Positions 57,088-64,000 of a DNA stretch of 64,000 nucleotides are shown piece after piece. This stretch comes from Chloroflexota bacterium (GTDB lineage: Bacteria > Chloroflexota > Anaerolineae > Aggregatilineales > UBA2796), in assembly GCA_021325095.1 (NCBI GenBank), contig JAJPHV010000114.1:1-64000 (forward strand), written 5' to 3'. The notes beneath the pieces were generated by a model, which was not told the DNA's origin, did not search any database, and saw nothing but the letters and a program-made list of their open reading frames with translations. A program made the translations under genes and the position numbers. Positions within the stretch are counted from its first letter, which is position 1. Every line of letters starts with the position of its first letter.

Positions 57088-59145
57088 CTACTCGACGTTG
57101 ATGGTGTCGAGGAACAGGCGATCCCCGTGTTCGTCATTGGCGTCGTAAACCGGCAGGCGAGTCTCGTCGCTGCTGCGATATGCACCGATGGACAGATGAT
57201 ACTCACCTGCCGGAAAGTCCGGCGGCAGCGGAATGGAGATGATCTGCATGAACACATCCCGGTCACGCAGACGGCTGGCCTCCACGCTCAACACGTCATT
57301 CTGCAAGATCGGTTCCGTAAACGGGTTGCGCAGGATGTGTGCAAAGACCCGCAAATCGGGTTCTTGTGGGCCATCGGCCCGCCAGTAGGTGACGAGCGCC
57401 ACGGTGTCGCCCGGCCTGTAGGCAGAGCCAGCAGGCAGTTGATAGCCCTCGAAGGTCAGATAGCCGCCCATGCGCACCGGAAGGGTGGCTCTGGTGCTGG
57501 ACGGCACACCCACCGATTCGGGCGCCCATTCCACGTGGCCGAGTGTCAGCTTTCCGGCCAGGTCGGCCAGTTCCTTTTCGACGTTGAGGATCAGCACCGT
57601 TCCAGGAGCCAGGCCATCTGTCGGGACTGGCTGGCCCTTGTCCAGCCAGAAACGAAACAGCGGTGAGGCGGCCTTCGCCGCTTCCCTGTCCGCAAAGGCA
57701 AAGCGCTGCAAGCCGCCGCCGCGCGTCAGCACCAGGGCCGTCAGGCAATTGCTGAAGCGCACGTCGGGACTGCGGCGGTGCAGCATCAGATCGAGCAGCG
57801 CCGGGTCGCTTGGCTTGCGGCTGTCGGCGCTGGTCAGGTTGAGCGTACAGATCGAAGTCGTCAGGCCATCATGGTTGCGGTCCAGGTAGGCGGCCAGCCT
57901 GCCCAGCCGTCCGTAGTAGGCTTGATCGACGCCCTGACTGCGCGGCCACTGCTGGAACAACGCCGTGCTGGTGAAATAGAGGCTGACGGCAGCAATCGCC
58001 GCGCCGGCCAGCAAGGCACGTCCGTTCCCGGTCAGGTTGTTCAGCTTGAATGCCTGCTGCGCAGCGACCAGCGCCCCCAGGCCGACGAGCGCCATGATCG
58101 CCGGAAGGGCCAGGATGGTATAGGTGAAGTTCGGTTCCCCGCGCGACCACAGGCCGGGCAGCAGGCCGATCAGCAGTGTCAGCAGCACCAGCGCCATGTT
58201 CGGCCAGCGCCAGCGCCGGATCGCCGTCAGCAAACCGATCAAGAGCAAAACCGATCCAAGTGGGCCGATCAGCGGACTGCCCGGCATATTGTGCTGCGGC
58301 AGCGGATCGCCAGCCAGGAAAAGGCTGCCCACCGTCCTGGCTGTCGAATTGAGCAGCGACACCACATTTTCCGGGCGGTTAGCCCAGAACACGTGCAGCG
58401 CGCTCAACGCCGGGGCGCGAAGGCTGAAGGTCAGATAGGGAATGCCCAGGATGATGGCGACCAGGAACGCAAACCCGGTGAAGCTCAAGACTCGCCGCGA
58501 GATAGGCTGATGGGTGGCGATCAGATAGATCAGGAACACGACGACCAGCGGAACGGTTAGAATACCCGTCCAGTGGGTATAGATCGTCATGACCATCAGG
58601 ACGCCGAGCATGGTATAGGGCGCGGTCATCGGCGCTTCTGGCTCGATCTTACGGCTCAGGTGCAGCGCTCGCGCCATGATCAGCAGCAGTGCCAGGACAA
58701 GCGGCAGGAGCAGTGCCTCACGGATGGCGGAGCGCGAAAGCAGCACCGGCCAGAAAGTGACCGCCAGCGCCACCGCCGCGCCCAGTCCGGCGAAATGGCC
58801 GAACAGTCGCCTTGCCAGGGCATACATCAGCGCAACGCTGATCAGCCCACACCACATGGACAGGATGCGATAGCATAACAGGCCGTCCCCGATCAGGCTC
58901 GTCAGAATGCCTTGCAGAGTCGGGTAGAGGCCCTCGTAACCGCCCGCCGGGTCGCCCACATTATACAGCGAGGCGACCACGCCCTGCTGCGTCGTTTCGG
59001 CAACCTGAATCCCCCGAATTTCGTCGTCGTTGAAGCCGGGGGGCAGCCGCGTCAGATCGGCGATCCGAATGGCCGCAGCCACCAGCAATATCAGCAAAAT
59101 GAGCGGAAGTTGGGATTTGAGCGGGCGATGAACTTTTAACGACAA
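57088..59145 (-). CDS. GT39-like (ArnT/PMT-type) membrane glycosyltransferase
   Basis: 685 residues. About twelve hydrophobic helices fill the first 440 residues, beginning with LPLILLILLVAAAIRIADL. The acidic first outside loop, RLPPGFNDDEIRG, is the diagnostic DDE/DE motif that binds metal and lipid-linked sugar in GT39/ArnT/PMT enzymes. A large exported C-terminal domain (about 440-685) holds a strand-rich GYLTFEGYQLPAGSAYRPGDTVAL segment with a galactose-binding-like pattern. It transfers sugar from polyprenyl phosphate to an exported protein or lipid. Downstream neighbours encode glycosidase-like and SGNH proteins, which suggests an envelope glycan cluster. Confidence 0.82.
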   Translation of the reverse strand: MSLKVHRPLKSQLPLILLILLVAAAIRIADLTRLPPGFNDDEIRGIQVAETTQQGVVASLYNVGDPAGGYEGLYPTLQGILTSLIGDGLLCYRILSMWCGLISVALMYALARRLFGHFAGLGAAVALAVTFWPVLLSRSAIREALLLPLVLALLLIMARALHLSRKIEPEAPMTAPYTMLGVLMVMTIYTHWTGILTVPLVVVFLIYLIATHQPISRRVLSFTGFAFLVAIILGIPYLTFSLRAPALSALHVFWANRPENVVSLLNSTARTVGSLFLAGDPLPQHNMPGSPLIGPLGSVLLLIGLLTAIRRWRWPNMALVLLTLLIGLLPGLWSRGEPNFTYTILALPAIMALVGLGALVAAQQAFKLNNLTGNGRALLAGAAIAAVSLYFTSTALFQQWPRSQGVDQAYYGRLGRLAAYLDRNHDGLTTSICTLNLTSADSRKPSDPALLDLMLHRRSPDVRFSNCLTALVLTRGGGLQRFAFADREAAKAASPLFRFWLDKGQPVPTDGLAPGTVLILNVEKELADLAGKLTLGHVEWAPESVGVPSSTRATLPVRMGGYLTFEGYQLPAGSAYRPGDTVALVTYWRADGPQEPDLRVFAHILRNPFTEPILQNDVLSVEASRLRDRDVFMQIISIPLPPDFPAGEYHLSIGAYRSSDETRLPVYDANDEHGDRLFLDTINVE

Positions 59146-59186
59146 TCTTTATCCACCATCAGGTTGGCTACAAAAACCGAATCATA

Positions 59187-59287
59187 CCTCACCCTCTGGC
59201 CCCTCTCCGAATTCGGAGAGGGGAACCAGGCAGCGCAACTTCACGTTCTGCCTCCCCTCTCCAACTGGAGAGGGGTCGGGGGTGAGG
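59187..59287. repeat. Interspersed palindromic repeat, copy F (double)
   Basis: Two units: CCCCTCTCCGAATTCGGAGA continuing to GGGG (59200-59223), a fully symmetric palindrome, and CCCCTCTCC-aact-GGAGAGGGG (59254-59275). They are framed by CCTCACCC on the left and GGGGGTGAGG on the right, the most complete version of the element. It fills the 146-bp gap between two minus-strand genes. Confidence 0.75.
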
Positions 59288-59291
59288 TTCC

Positions 59292-59804
59292 TCAAATCGA
59301 CGTGGCAATGGCGGTAAAGATCAGCACGACGATTCCCAGCACGCAATTCAATGCGGTAAGCTGGCGTTCACGGCGTCGCAGCCGATCCAGGTCAGGCGAT
59401 TCCCTGCCGCTGCGGACGAGGAGCATCGCTCGCTCCAACGCTGGCATGACCCCCCATTGCATCGCTACGCCGATGACTAGCATGCCCAGAACGGCGACAT
59501 GCTTGAGTAGTATAGCGCGAGTCCAGTCATTCGTTAACTGTAGCAAACCGTCGTAGTGGGGATTCTGATCCATCTGGAACAGCCCGGTCACGATCAGCAC
59601 GACCAGGCTCAGGTTCGCCAGCGGGTAAAAGCGCTTGCGCAGCCGATCCAGGAAGTCGAGCAGCAGCCCGCTCTGATCCTGGCGGGCCAGCAGGGCACGC
59701 GCTTCCGGCCAGACTACGAGGGTCAACAGCAGCAGCCCGCCGACCCAGACCACCGTAGCGACGAGATGCAGAAAGAAGCTGAACGCGAGCAGCCACTGGA
59801 TCAT
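59292..59804 (-). CDS. CopD-like four-helix membrane protein
   Basis: 170 residues with four hydrophobic helices: WLLAFSFFLHLVATVVWVGGLLLLTLVVWP, FYPLANLSLVVLIVTGLFQM, AILLKHVAVLGMLVIGVAMQ and TALNCVLGIVVLIFTAIAT. Helix 1 has HLVATVVWVGG, and a His lies in the LLKHVAVLG segment, matching the HxxxxxxWxGG and KH pattern of the copper-resistance D (CopD) superfamily. Those histidines may bind copper or heme. Its operon link to the glycosidase-like genes, which start 16 bp upstream in transcription order, gives no clear role. Confidence 0.75.
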   Translation of the reverse strand: MIQWLLAFSFFLHLVATVVWVGGLLLLTLVVWPEARALLARQDQSGLLLDFLDRLRKRFYPLANLSLVVLIVTGLFQMDQNPHYDGLLQLTNDWTRAILLKHVAVLGMLVIGVAMQWGVMPALERAMLLVRSGRESPDLDRLRRRERQLTALNCVLGIVVLIFTAIATSI

Positions 59805-59819
59805 CGGGGGAATGCTCGC

Positions 59820-61106
59820 TTACTTCGGCGCAGGCAAGGGGGTGGTCAGCGTGCCCGGCTTGCGCGCAGGGATGAACTGATCGTCGGTGTAACGCGCCAT
59901 GTCCGCCAGGTCGGTGAAGGCCCGCCTTCCGTAGAAGTTGTAGCCGGGCAGGCCGATGGCCCACCAGTATTCCTCGTCGTCCTGCGTCCAGCCCACGTCC
60001 GGCAGATAGATCGTGACCATCAGGCCGACCCAGGGCCGCCAGTGCTGCGCGGCATATTCGTAGGCACGCACCAGGTATTCGGCCTGCTGGTCGTCGGTGA
60101 CGGCGTGCCAGCGATACGGGTTGTCGATCAGCTTGCCGCCTGGATCATTCGGGTCTTTGATCTTGTCGCGCGTGTCGGTTGTCCAGCCCACTTCGAGAAT
60201 AGCGATCTGCTTTTTGCCGTCGCCGTTCGCCACCTGGATGGCGCGCATGTCCTCGACGTGGCGGAAGGACATCCAGCGGTTGCCGTCCAGCGAGGGGTCG
60301 TCGGGGGGCATCTCCGGCGGCGATTTGTAGCCGGGCGCGTGCAGCCCCAACACGTCGTAGTAGGCTGCAAAGCCCGCCCGGTACATCTCGGTCAGGAATT
60401 GCTCGTCGGGCATGGCAATCGGGCTGTACGTGCCTGTCGTAGCTAATCCGGCGCTGATCACAACCGCATTCGGATCGGCCTCCTTGATGGCCGTGTAGCA
60501 GGCGCGCAGCATAGCGACGTAGCCGGCGGGATTCGGCGGGTGGCCCTGCCATTCCCGTGCCAGGTTCGGCTCGTTCCAGACCTGATAGCCCGCGATCTGC
60601 CCCTTGTAGCGGGCGGCCAGGTCGTGGCAGAAGGTCGCCAGCGCTTTCAGATCATATGGCGATTGGGGGTCGGCGGGCGTGAGCGCCCAATGCGGCGGCT
60701 TGCCGATGCGGGCGATCAGCTTCAGCTTGCGGTACTGCACCTCCTTGACGACTGCATCGGCGTGTTCCCAGTTGTAGGGCTGGTTGGCGTCCGCACGAAT
60801 GTCGTTCCAGTCAAAGATCTGCTTGACGTAATCGAAACGCATGAGGCGCACCAGTTCCAGGTCACGCGGACGGGTGGTCTGGTTCCACCACAAGAACGCC
60901 TGAATGCCATAGCTCAGGGATGGATAAGTACGCTGCGTGATGAGCGAAGCGCCCAGGTCGGTAGGTCGGGCCGTTGGCGGGGGCGGCACGTTTCCGGCTG
61001 CGCCGGAGGCCCCCAACCCGGCGGCAAGCGCGATAGACAGACTGAGGGCCAGACCCAGCACCAGTAAGATGCCGACCCTGGCCCTGGTTGAAAGCTGAAG
61101 GCTCAT
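59820..61106 (-). CDS. Exported TIM-barrel glycosidase-like protein (clan GH-A pattern), paralogue 1
   Basis: 428 residues. Signal-type helix VGILLVLGLALSLSIALAAG, a short Pro-rich linker, then a barrel domain. QVWNEPNLAREW carries the acid/base Glu of clan GH-A (the NEP motif) and AILEVGWTT the probable nucleophile Glu on a late strand. The distance of about 145 residues between them fits the clan. Other strands include YVKQIFDWNDI, KLIARIGKPPHW and YDVLGLHAPGY. The GH family (GH5, GH39 or similar) is not clear. It overlaps the next paralogue by 4 bp (ATGA). Confidence 0.8.
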   Translation of the reverse strand: MSLQLSTRARVGILLVLGLALSLSIALAAGLGASGAAGNVPPPPTARPTDLGASLITQRTYPSLSYGIQAFLWWNQTTRPRDLELVRLMRFDYVKQIFDWNDIRADANQPYNWEHADAVVKEVQYRKLKLIARIGKPPHWALTPADPQSPYDLKALATFCHDLAARYKGQIAGYQVWNEPNLAREWQGHPPNPAGYVAMLRACYTAIKEADPNAVVISAGLATTGTYSPIAMPDEQFLTEMYRAGFAAYYDVLGLHAPGYKSPPEMPPDDPSLDGNRWMSFRHVEDMRAIQVANGDGKKQIAILEVGWTTDTRDKIKDPNDPGGKLIDNPYRWHAVTDDQQAEYLVRAYEYAAQHWRPWVGLMVTIYLPDVGWTQDDEEYWWAIGLPGYNFYGRRAFTDLADMARYTDDQFIPARKPGTLTTPLPAPK

Positions 61107-62647
61107 TGGGACGCTTTACGCGGCTGCCCCCGGAAGTTGCGATCCACGATCTTCTGCCAGACCGGGCGCGGCTGGAAGTCCGGCCCCAGGATGGAATAAA
61201 CCACGTTGTCGCTGACCGGCCCCTTCATCGACCAGCCTGCCTGTGCCCCGTAGTTCAGGTTCCACAGGAAGGCCAGCCGCACCCAGCCCCACTTCTGCAT
61301 CTCGGTGATGGCCTGGTCGGTGAAGTCGGCCTGATCGGCCAGCGAGTTATCGCCTGCAAATTCAAATCCCTGGCGCGGCTGTCCGTTCAGCCCTTGTGTG
61401 CTGGGCCAGCCGAACTCGGTCACGCACAGCTTGAGATTGCTGCCCGCCGCCTTAATGCGCTGGTTGTAACCTTCGAGCGTACTCTTGAAGGCCCAACTGT
61501 GGTGGGGATTCTCCCAGGGGCCACGATAGCGCGCCTTCGGACGGTTCGGAATGTTGTTCCAGTCGGCAGTGGGCGGCACGTTGATGCCGTTGTGGTGCGC
61601 GCCGACGCAGTCCGCGTATTGCAGCATCCCGGCGTCGATCAGCATCTTCATGTAGGTGAAGTCGTCCATGACCTTGCCGGCGATGTTGGCCCCGGTGGGC
61701 GAGAGCGCCGCCGTTATAATGATGATGTTGGGGTCAATGGCCTTGACGGCGTCATGAACTGCCTTCAGCAAGTCTACGTAGCGTTTGGGATCAAGCCGCT
61801 GCGGGGCGGTTGACCATTCGCGGTCAAGGTTGATCTCGTTCCAGACCTCGATGGCGTGGATCATGCCCGGATATTTCTTGACGATAGCCGTCACGAAATC
61901 GACAAAATCCTGCGGGTTGGCGGGCGGGCCGTCCAGTTCGCCGGGCCGGTTGGTCGGCGCACCTTTGTCGCGCGCCCAGTTCGGCGCTTTGGCGATACTG
62001 AGCAGGACTTTGATGTTGGCCTGGTTAAGCATCGGCAGGCTTACGTCCAGTGCGCCAAAATCGATGTGGCCTTTTTCCTTTTCCACGTCGCGCCACACGA
62101 CCTGTTCCTTGACCCAGTTCAGCTTAAGCTGTTCGCCAACCATCGCTACCCAGTTCTTGTAGGTGTTGGCGTCCACGTTCTCTTGAACGGCGATGCCCAG
62201 GTCAAAGTCGGTGTCTTTAATGGGCGGGATGGTCGGCGTCGGGCCAGCCGCCGCGGGCGCCTCTGTGGCGGGCGCGGCAGTGGCCGGAAGCGCTGTTGGC
62301 TGTGTATTGCCGCCAGCGGGCGCTTGGGTGTTGGTGGCGGGCACGGCAGCAGGCTGGCCGGAAGTCGCTGTGACCTGGGCCATTGCCACGAGCGGCACGT
62401 CCGAGGGCGATTGGGTGGTGGTCATCTCGGTGATGGTCGTGCCGTTGTTGGTGGTGATGCTCACCGGGGCAAGGCCGCGTGTCGTGTTAGCGGCATTGGC
62501 GGCAATGCCTGTTGCGGCGTAGACGGCGATGAAGCTCAACGCCCCAAACAGTAGAGTCACGCCTGTCCAGGCAATGGCGAAGTTGCGAACTCGCTGGCGG
62601 TGCCGGGGCCGCATGACTCCGGTTGTCATCGTTTCTCGGGCTGCCAT
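61103..62647 (-). CDS. Exported TIM-barrel glycosidase-like protein (clan GH-A pattern), paralogue 2
   Basis: 514 residues. N-terminal anchor helix (FAIAWTGVTLLFGALSFIAVYAATG), a Thr/Ala/Pro linker to about residue 145, then a barrel with LNWVKEQVVWRDVE, VLLSIAKAPNWAR, the acid/base motif AIEVWNEINLDREW and the nucleophile-type CVTEFGWPS. In place of NEP it has NEI, an unusual change next to the catalytic Glu, though the Glu is kept. It aligns with paralogue 1 throughout. ATG 62647 has GAGGAG 6 nt upstream. Substrate unknown; envelope or extracellular polysaccharide is likely. Confidence 0.8.
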   Translation of the reverse strand: MAARETMTTGVMRPRHRQRVRNFAIAWTGVTLLFGALSFIAVYAATGIAANAANTTRGLAPVSITTNNGTTITEMTTTQSPSDVPLVAMAQVTATSGQPAAVPATNTQAPAGGNTQPTALPATAAPATEAPAAAGPTPTIPPIKDTDFDLGIAVQENVDANTYKNWVAMVGEQLKLNWVKEQVVWRDVEKEKGHIDFGALDVSLPMLNQANIKVLLSIAKAPNWARDKGAPTNRPGELDGPPANPQDFVDFVTAIVKKYPGMIHAIEVWNEINLDREWSTAPQRLDPKRYVDLLKAVHDAVKAIDPNIIIITAALSPTGANIAGKVMDDFTYMKMLIDAGMLQYADCVGAHHNGINVPPTADWNNIPNRPKARYRGPWENPHHSWAFKSTLEGYNQRIKAAGSNLKLCVTEFGWPSTQGLNGQPRQGFEFAGDNSLADQADFTDQAITEMQKWGWVRLAFLWNLNYGAQAGWSMKGPVSDNVVYSILGPDFQPRPVWQKIVDRNFRGQPRKASQ

Positions 62648-62673
62648 AATTCTCTCCTCTTGTCGTCCCAATA

Positions 62674-64000
62674 TTAGCGTGAAACATGGCCTGCTGCATC
62701 ACGACTGGCCTCCGTTACCATGACGCCTACCTTCGTGGCGCGTGGCGTCGAGGTCGGCGGCGCAGTTGCGGACGGCACACCGGTTGCTGTCGGCAGCACT
62801 GTTGGCGTGGCCGTTGGTGCAGGGGTTGCGGTGACAACTTGCAGCACGACCGGGCCAAGCATCTGGCGCGCTCCGACGATCTCGGCGCTGATGGCAACGC
62901 TGGAATTGGCTGCGTCCGGCTTGTAAACAAACGGGGTGCCGGGCACACCGGTTGATTGAGCAACCACGCTCCCACCCGCGTTGACCATCCAGTTCAGGGC
63001 TAACGCGGCGGACTGCGCATCGGCGGGCTGATTCGCCTTGTACATCGAGAGGACGTTCGTGACATCCGGCGATATGCCCGGGCTGAGCAAGTCGAGCGCC
63101 AGAACGCCCGCGAGATTGTACGTCGTCACGCGCTCCAGACGCTTCCGGATGACCGCGCCCGTCGCCAGCCACATGGTGCTGGCAAGTGTGCCGTCTGGGG
63201 CGAAGTACTTGATCGATGGCGTGCCGGAGGAATCCAGCGGCGCGAAATGGGCCAGATAGCCTGTCAGGGATGCCTGGACAGGTTGCCCGGCGACGGCCAC
63301 ACCGCCCGGCTTAACCTCCACCTGGCCCAGAGGGGCCAGTGTATCGGCATAGGCGACAGGCGCGAAGACGCCGTTGGTATCCTGCACGCTCAATAGAGTC
63401 AGGCCGATTTGCAGACGCGCCCGGTTGACCTCGCCCACTGCCCACTGCAAGGCGCTGTCCACCGCGCCTTTGTCCGCGAACGTCTGCGGATCGAGCGGCA
63501 GGATGACTTGCAAGCTGTCGGCCACTGCGCCAATTGCCCGCCAGTCGTATGCGCCCGTGTTAAACCCACTGCCGTCCTGAGTGGGGAAGGGGACAACCAC
63601 TGTCAGGGTGCGGTTGGCGTTGTGCAGTTTGGGGGCCAGCGCCGCAATAAAGGCCGTGAAGTGATCGCGCTGCTCGGCATCCAGCCGCCGGTAGTCGATA
63701 GCGATGCCCTGGTAGGGCTTGCTGCTGGCAAATTCCACCAGCCGCTCGACATGGGCCGAACGCAGCCCTCTGTTTTGCAGGAGCGCCGTGACGGTTGCCA
63801 CGTCAATCGCGGCGGGGTTGGCAAAGTTGCGAATGACCGGCACGACGGCATAACCCTTGCCTGTCTCGATCCCGGCAGGCAGGACTCCTTGCAGCGTCCC
63901 AGAGGCGGTGGGCTGCAAGCCTGCCGGGTGAATCAGGCTGGCGACTCCGGCAGCTTTTGGCGTCAACTGCTGGCCGATTTCGACCACCGTGCCAATGACC
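62674..64000 (-). CDS. GH18-like protein, 5' end beyond the window (partial)
   Basis: The frame is open to the window end; the visible part is 441 residues plus stop. It shows a barrel: YAVVPVIRNF, VEFASSKPYQGIAIDYRRLD, RTLTVVVPFP and DSLQVILPLDP. The GIAIDYRRL strand matches the GxDxDxE signature strand of GH18 chitinases and YaaH/CcCBM-like spore hydrolases. However, the catalytic Glu position is an Arg, so this may be a sugar-binding or inactive relative. A later part holds VYADTL-like barrel strands, a SIKYFAPDGTLASTMWL sandwich and a Thr/Pro tail. It ends 27 bp before the GH-A paralogues. Confidence 0.6.
   Translation of the reverse strand, partial: VIGTVVEIGQQLTPKAAGVASLIHPAGLQPTASGTLQGVLPAGIETGKGYAVVPVIRNFANPAAIDVATVTALLQNRGLRSAHVERLVEFASSKPYQGIAIDYRRLDAEQRDHFTAFIAALAPKLHNANRTLTVVVPFPTQDGSGFNTGAYDWRAIGAVADSLQVILPLDPQTFADKGAVDSALQWAVGEVNRARLQIGLTLLSVQDTNGVFAPVAYADTLAPLGQVEVKPGGVAVAGQPVQASLTGYLAHFAPLDSSGTPSIKYFAPDGTLASTMWLATGAVIRKRLERVTTYNLAGVLALDLLSPGISPDVTNVLSMYKANQPADAQSAALALNWMVNAGGSVVAQSTGVPGTPFVYKPDAANSSVAISAEIVGARQMLGPVVLQVVTATPAPTATPTVLPTATGVPSATAPPTSTPRATKVGVMVTEASRDAAGHVSR

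Noticed and set aside
5489-59290. The CCCCTCTCC/GGAGAGGGG elements as a CRISPR array
   Set aside because: Copies are single and scattered, with no regular spacers and no cas genes.

Overview
The window reads as one contiguous, G+C-rich bacterial chromosome segment with no insertion sequence, prophage or CRISPR array. GTG and TTG starts with good Shine-Dalgarno sites are common. Many exported proteins carry Thr/Pro-rich low-complexity linkers, and similar palindromic repeats recur between genes. Together with the caa3-type oxidase and the gene mix, this suggests an aerobic member of the Chloroflexota (Anaerolineae-like). That assignment is an inference from style, not from a marker-gene comparison.

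Layout. 1-5.5 kb: end of a phosphofructokinase gene, cobyric acid synthase (cobQ), dprA, a secreted three-repeat protein and an M23 peptidase. 5.6-12.3 kb: a mannose-6-phosphate-isomerase-like cupin, a small membrane protein, aroE, then pheA-thrC-aspartate kinase, which sit behind a promoter and a terminator-like attenuator. 12.3-13.2 kb: an RNA island with RNase P RNA (rnpB) facing an initiator tRNA-fMet gene that is split just 5' of the anticodon by a 277-nt group I intron. This is the most striking feature of the window. 13.2-18.1 kb: a membrane SpoIIE/PP2C phosphatase, malQ and a bacterial relative of the archaeosine synthase ArcS core.

18.1-27.7 kb: a BMP-type nucleoside ABC transporter (binding protein, double ATPase, two permeases), interrupted by two small genes of which one is RelE/ParE-like, then two tandem paralogous secreted metalloproteases. 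27.8-32.3 kb: a minus-strand cytochrome c oxidase operon (subunit II with fused cytochrome c, I, III, and an extra membrane protein) with its own promoter. 32.5-37.4 kb: a secreted SH3b/FecR-like protein, then a tight minus-strand run of ECF sigma factor, two-helix anti-sigma-like protein, Nudix hydrolase and Ca2+/H+ antiporter, joined by overlapping stops and starts. 37.4-42 kb: tRNA-Leu(CAA), two related membrane proteins, a TlpA-like thioredoxin, an enolase-superfamily enzyme (OSBS/NSAR type) and proC.

42-46.9 kb: a three-PAS histidine kinase with two single-domain receivers, a SAM methyltransferase and a Bax-inhibitor-1 protein. 47-48.4 kb: a chromate-resistance ChrB system split into one N-domain and two C-domain genes, under a consensus promoter covered by two palindromic operators. 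48.6-54.5 kb: small hypotheticals (one resembling the ribosomal L7/L12 C-domain), a Thr/Pro-rich membrane protein, an MFS exporter, a membrane cytochrome c and an orotate phosphoribosyltransferase homologue. 54.5-64 kb, all minus strand: an SGNH hydrolase, a small zinc-finger protein, RNase Z, a GT39-like glycosyltransferase, a CopD-like protein, two glycosidase-like TIM barrels and a truncated GH18-like gene running off the window end.
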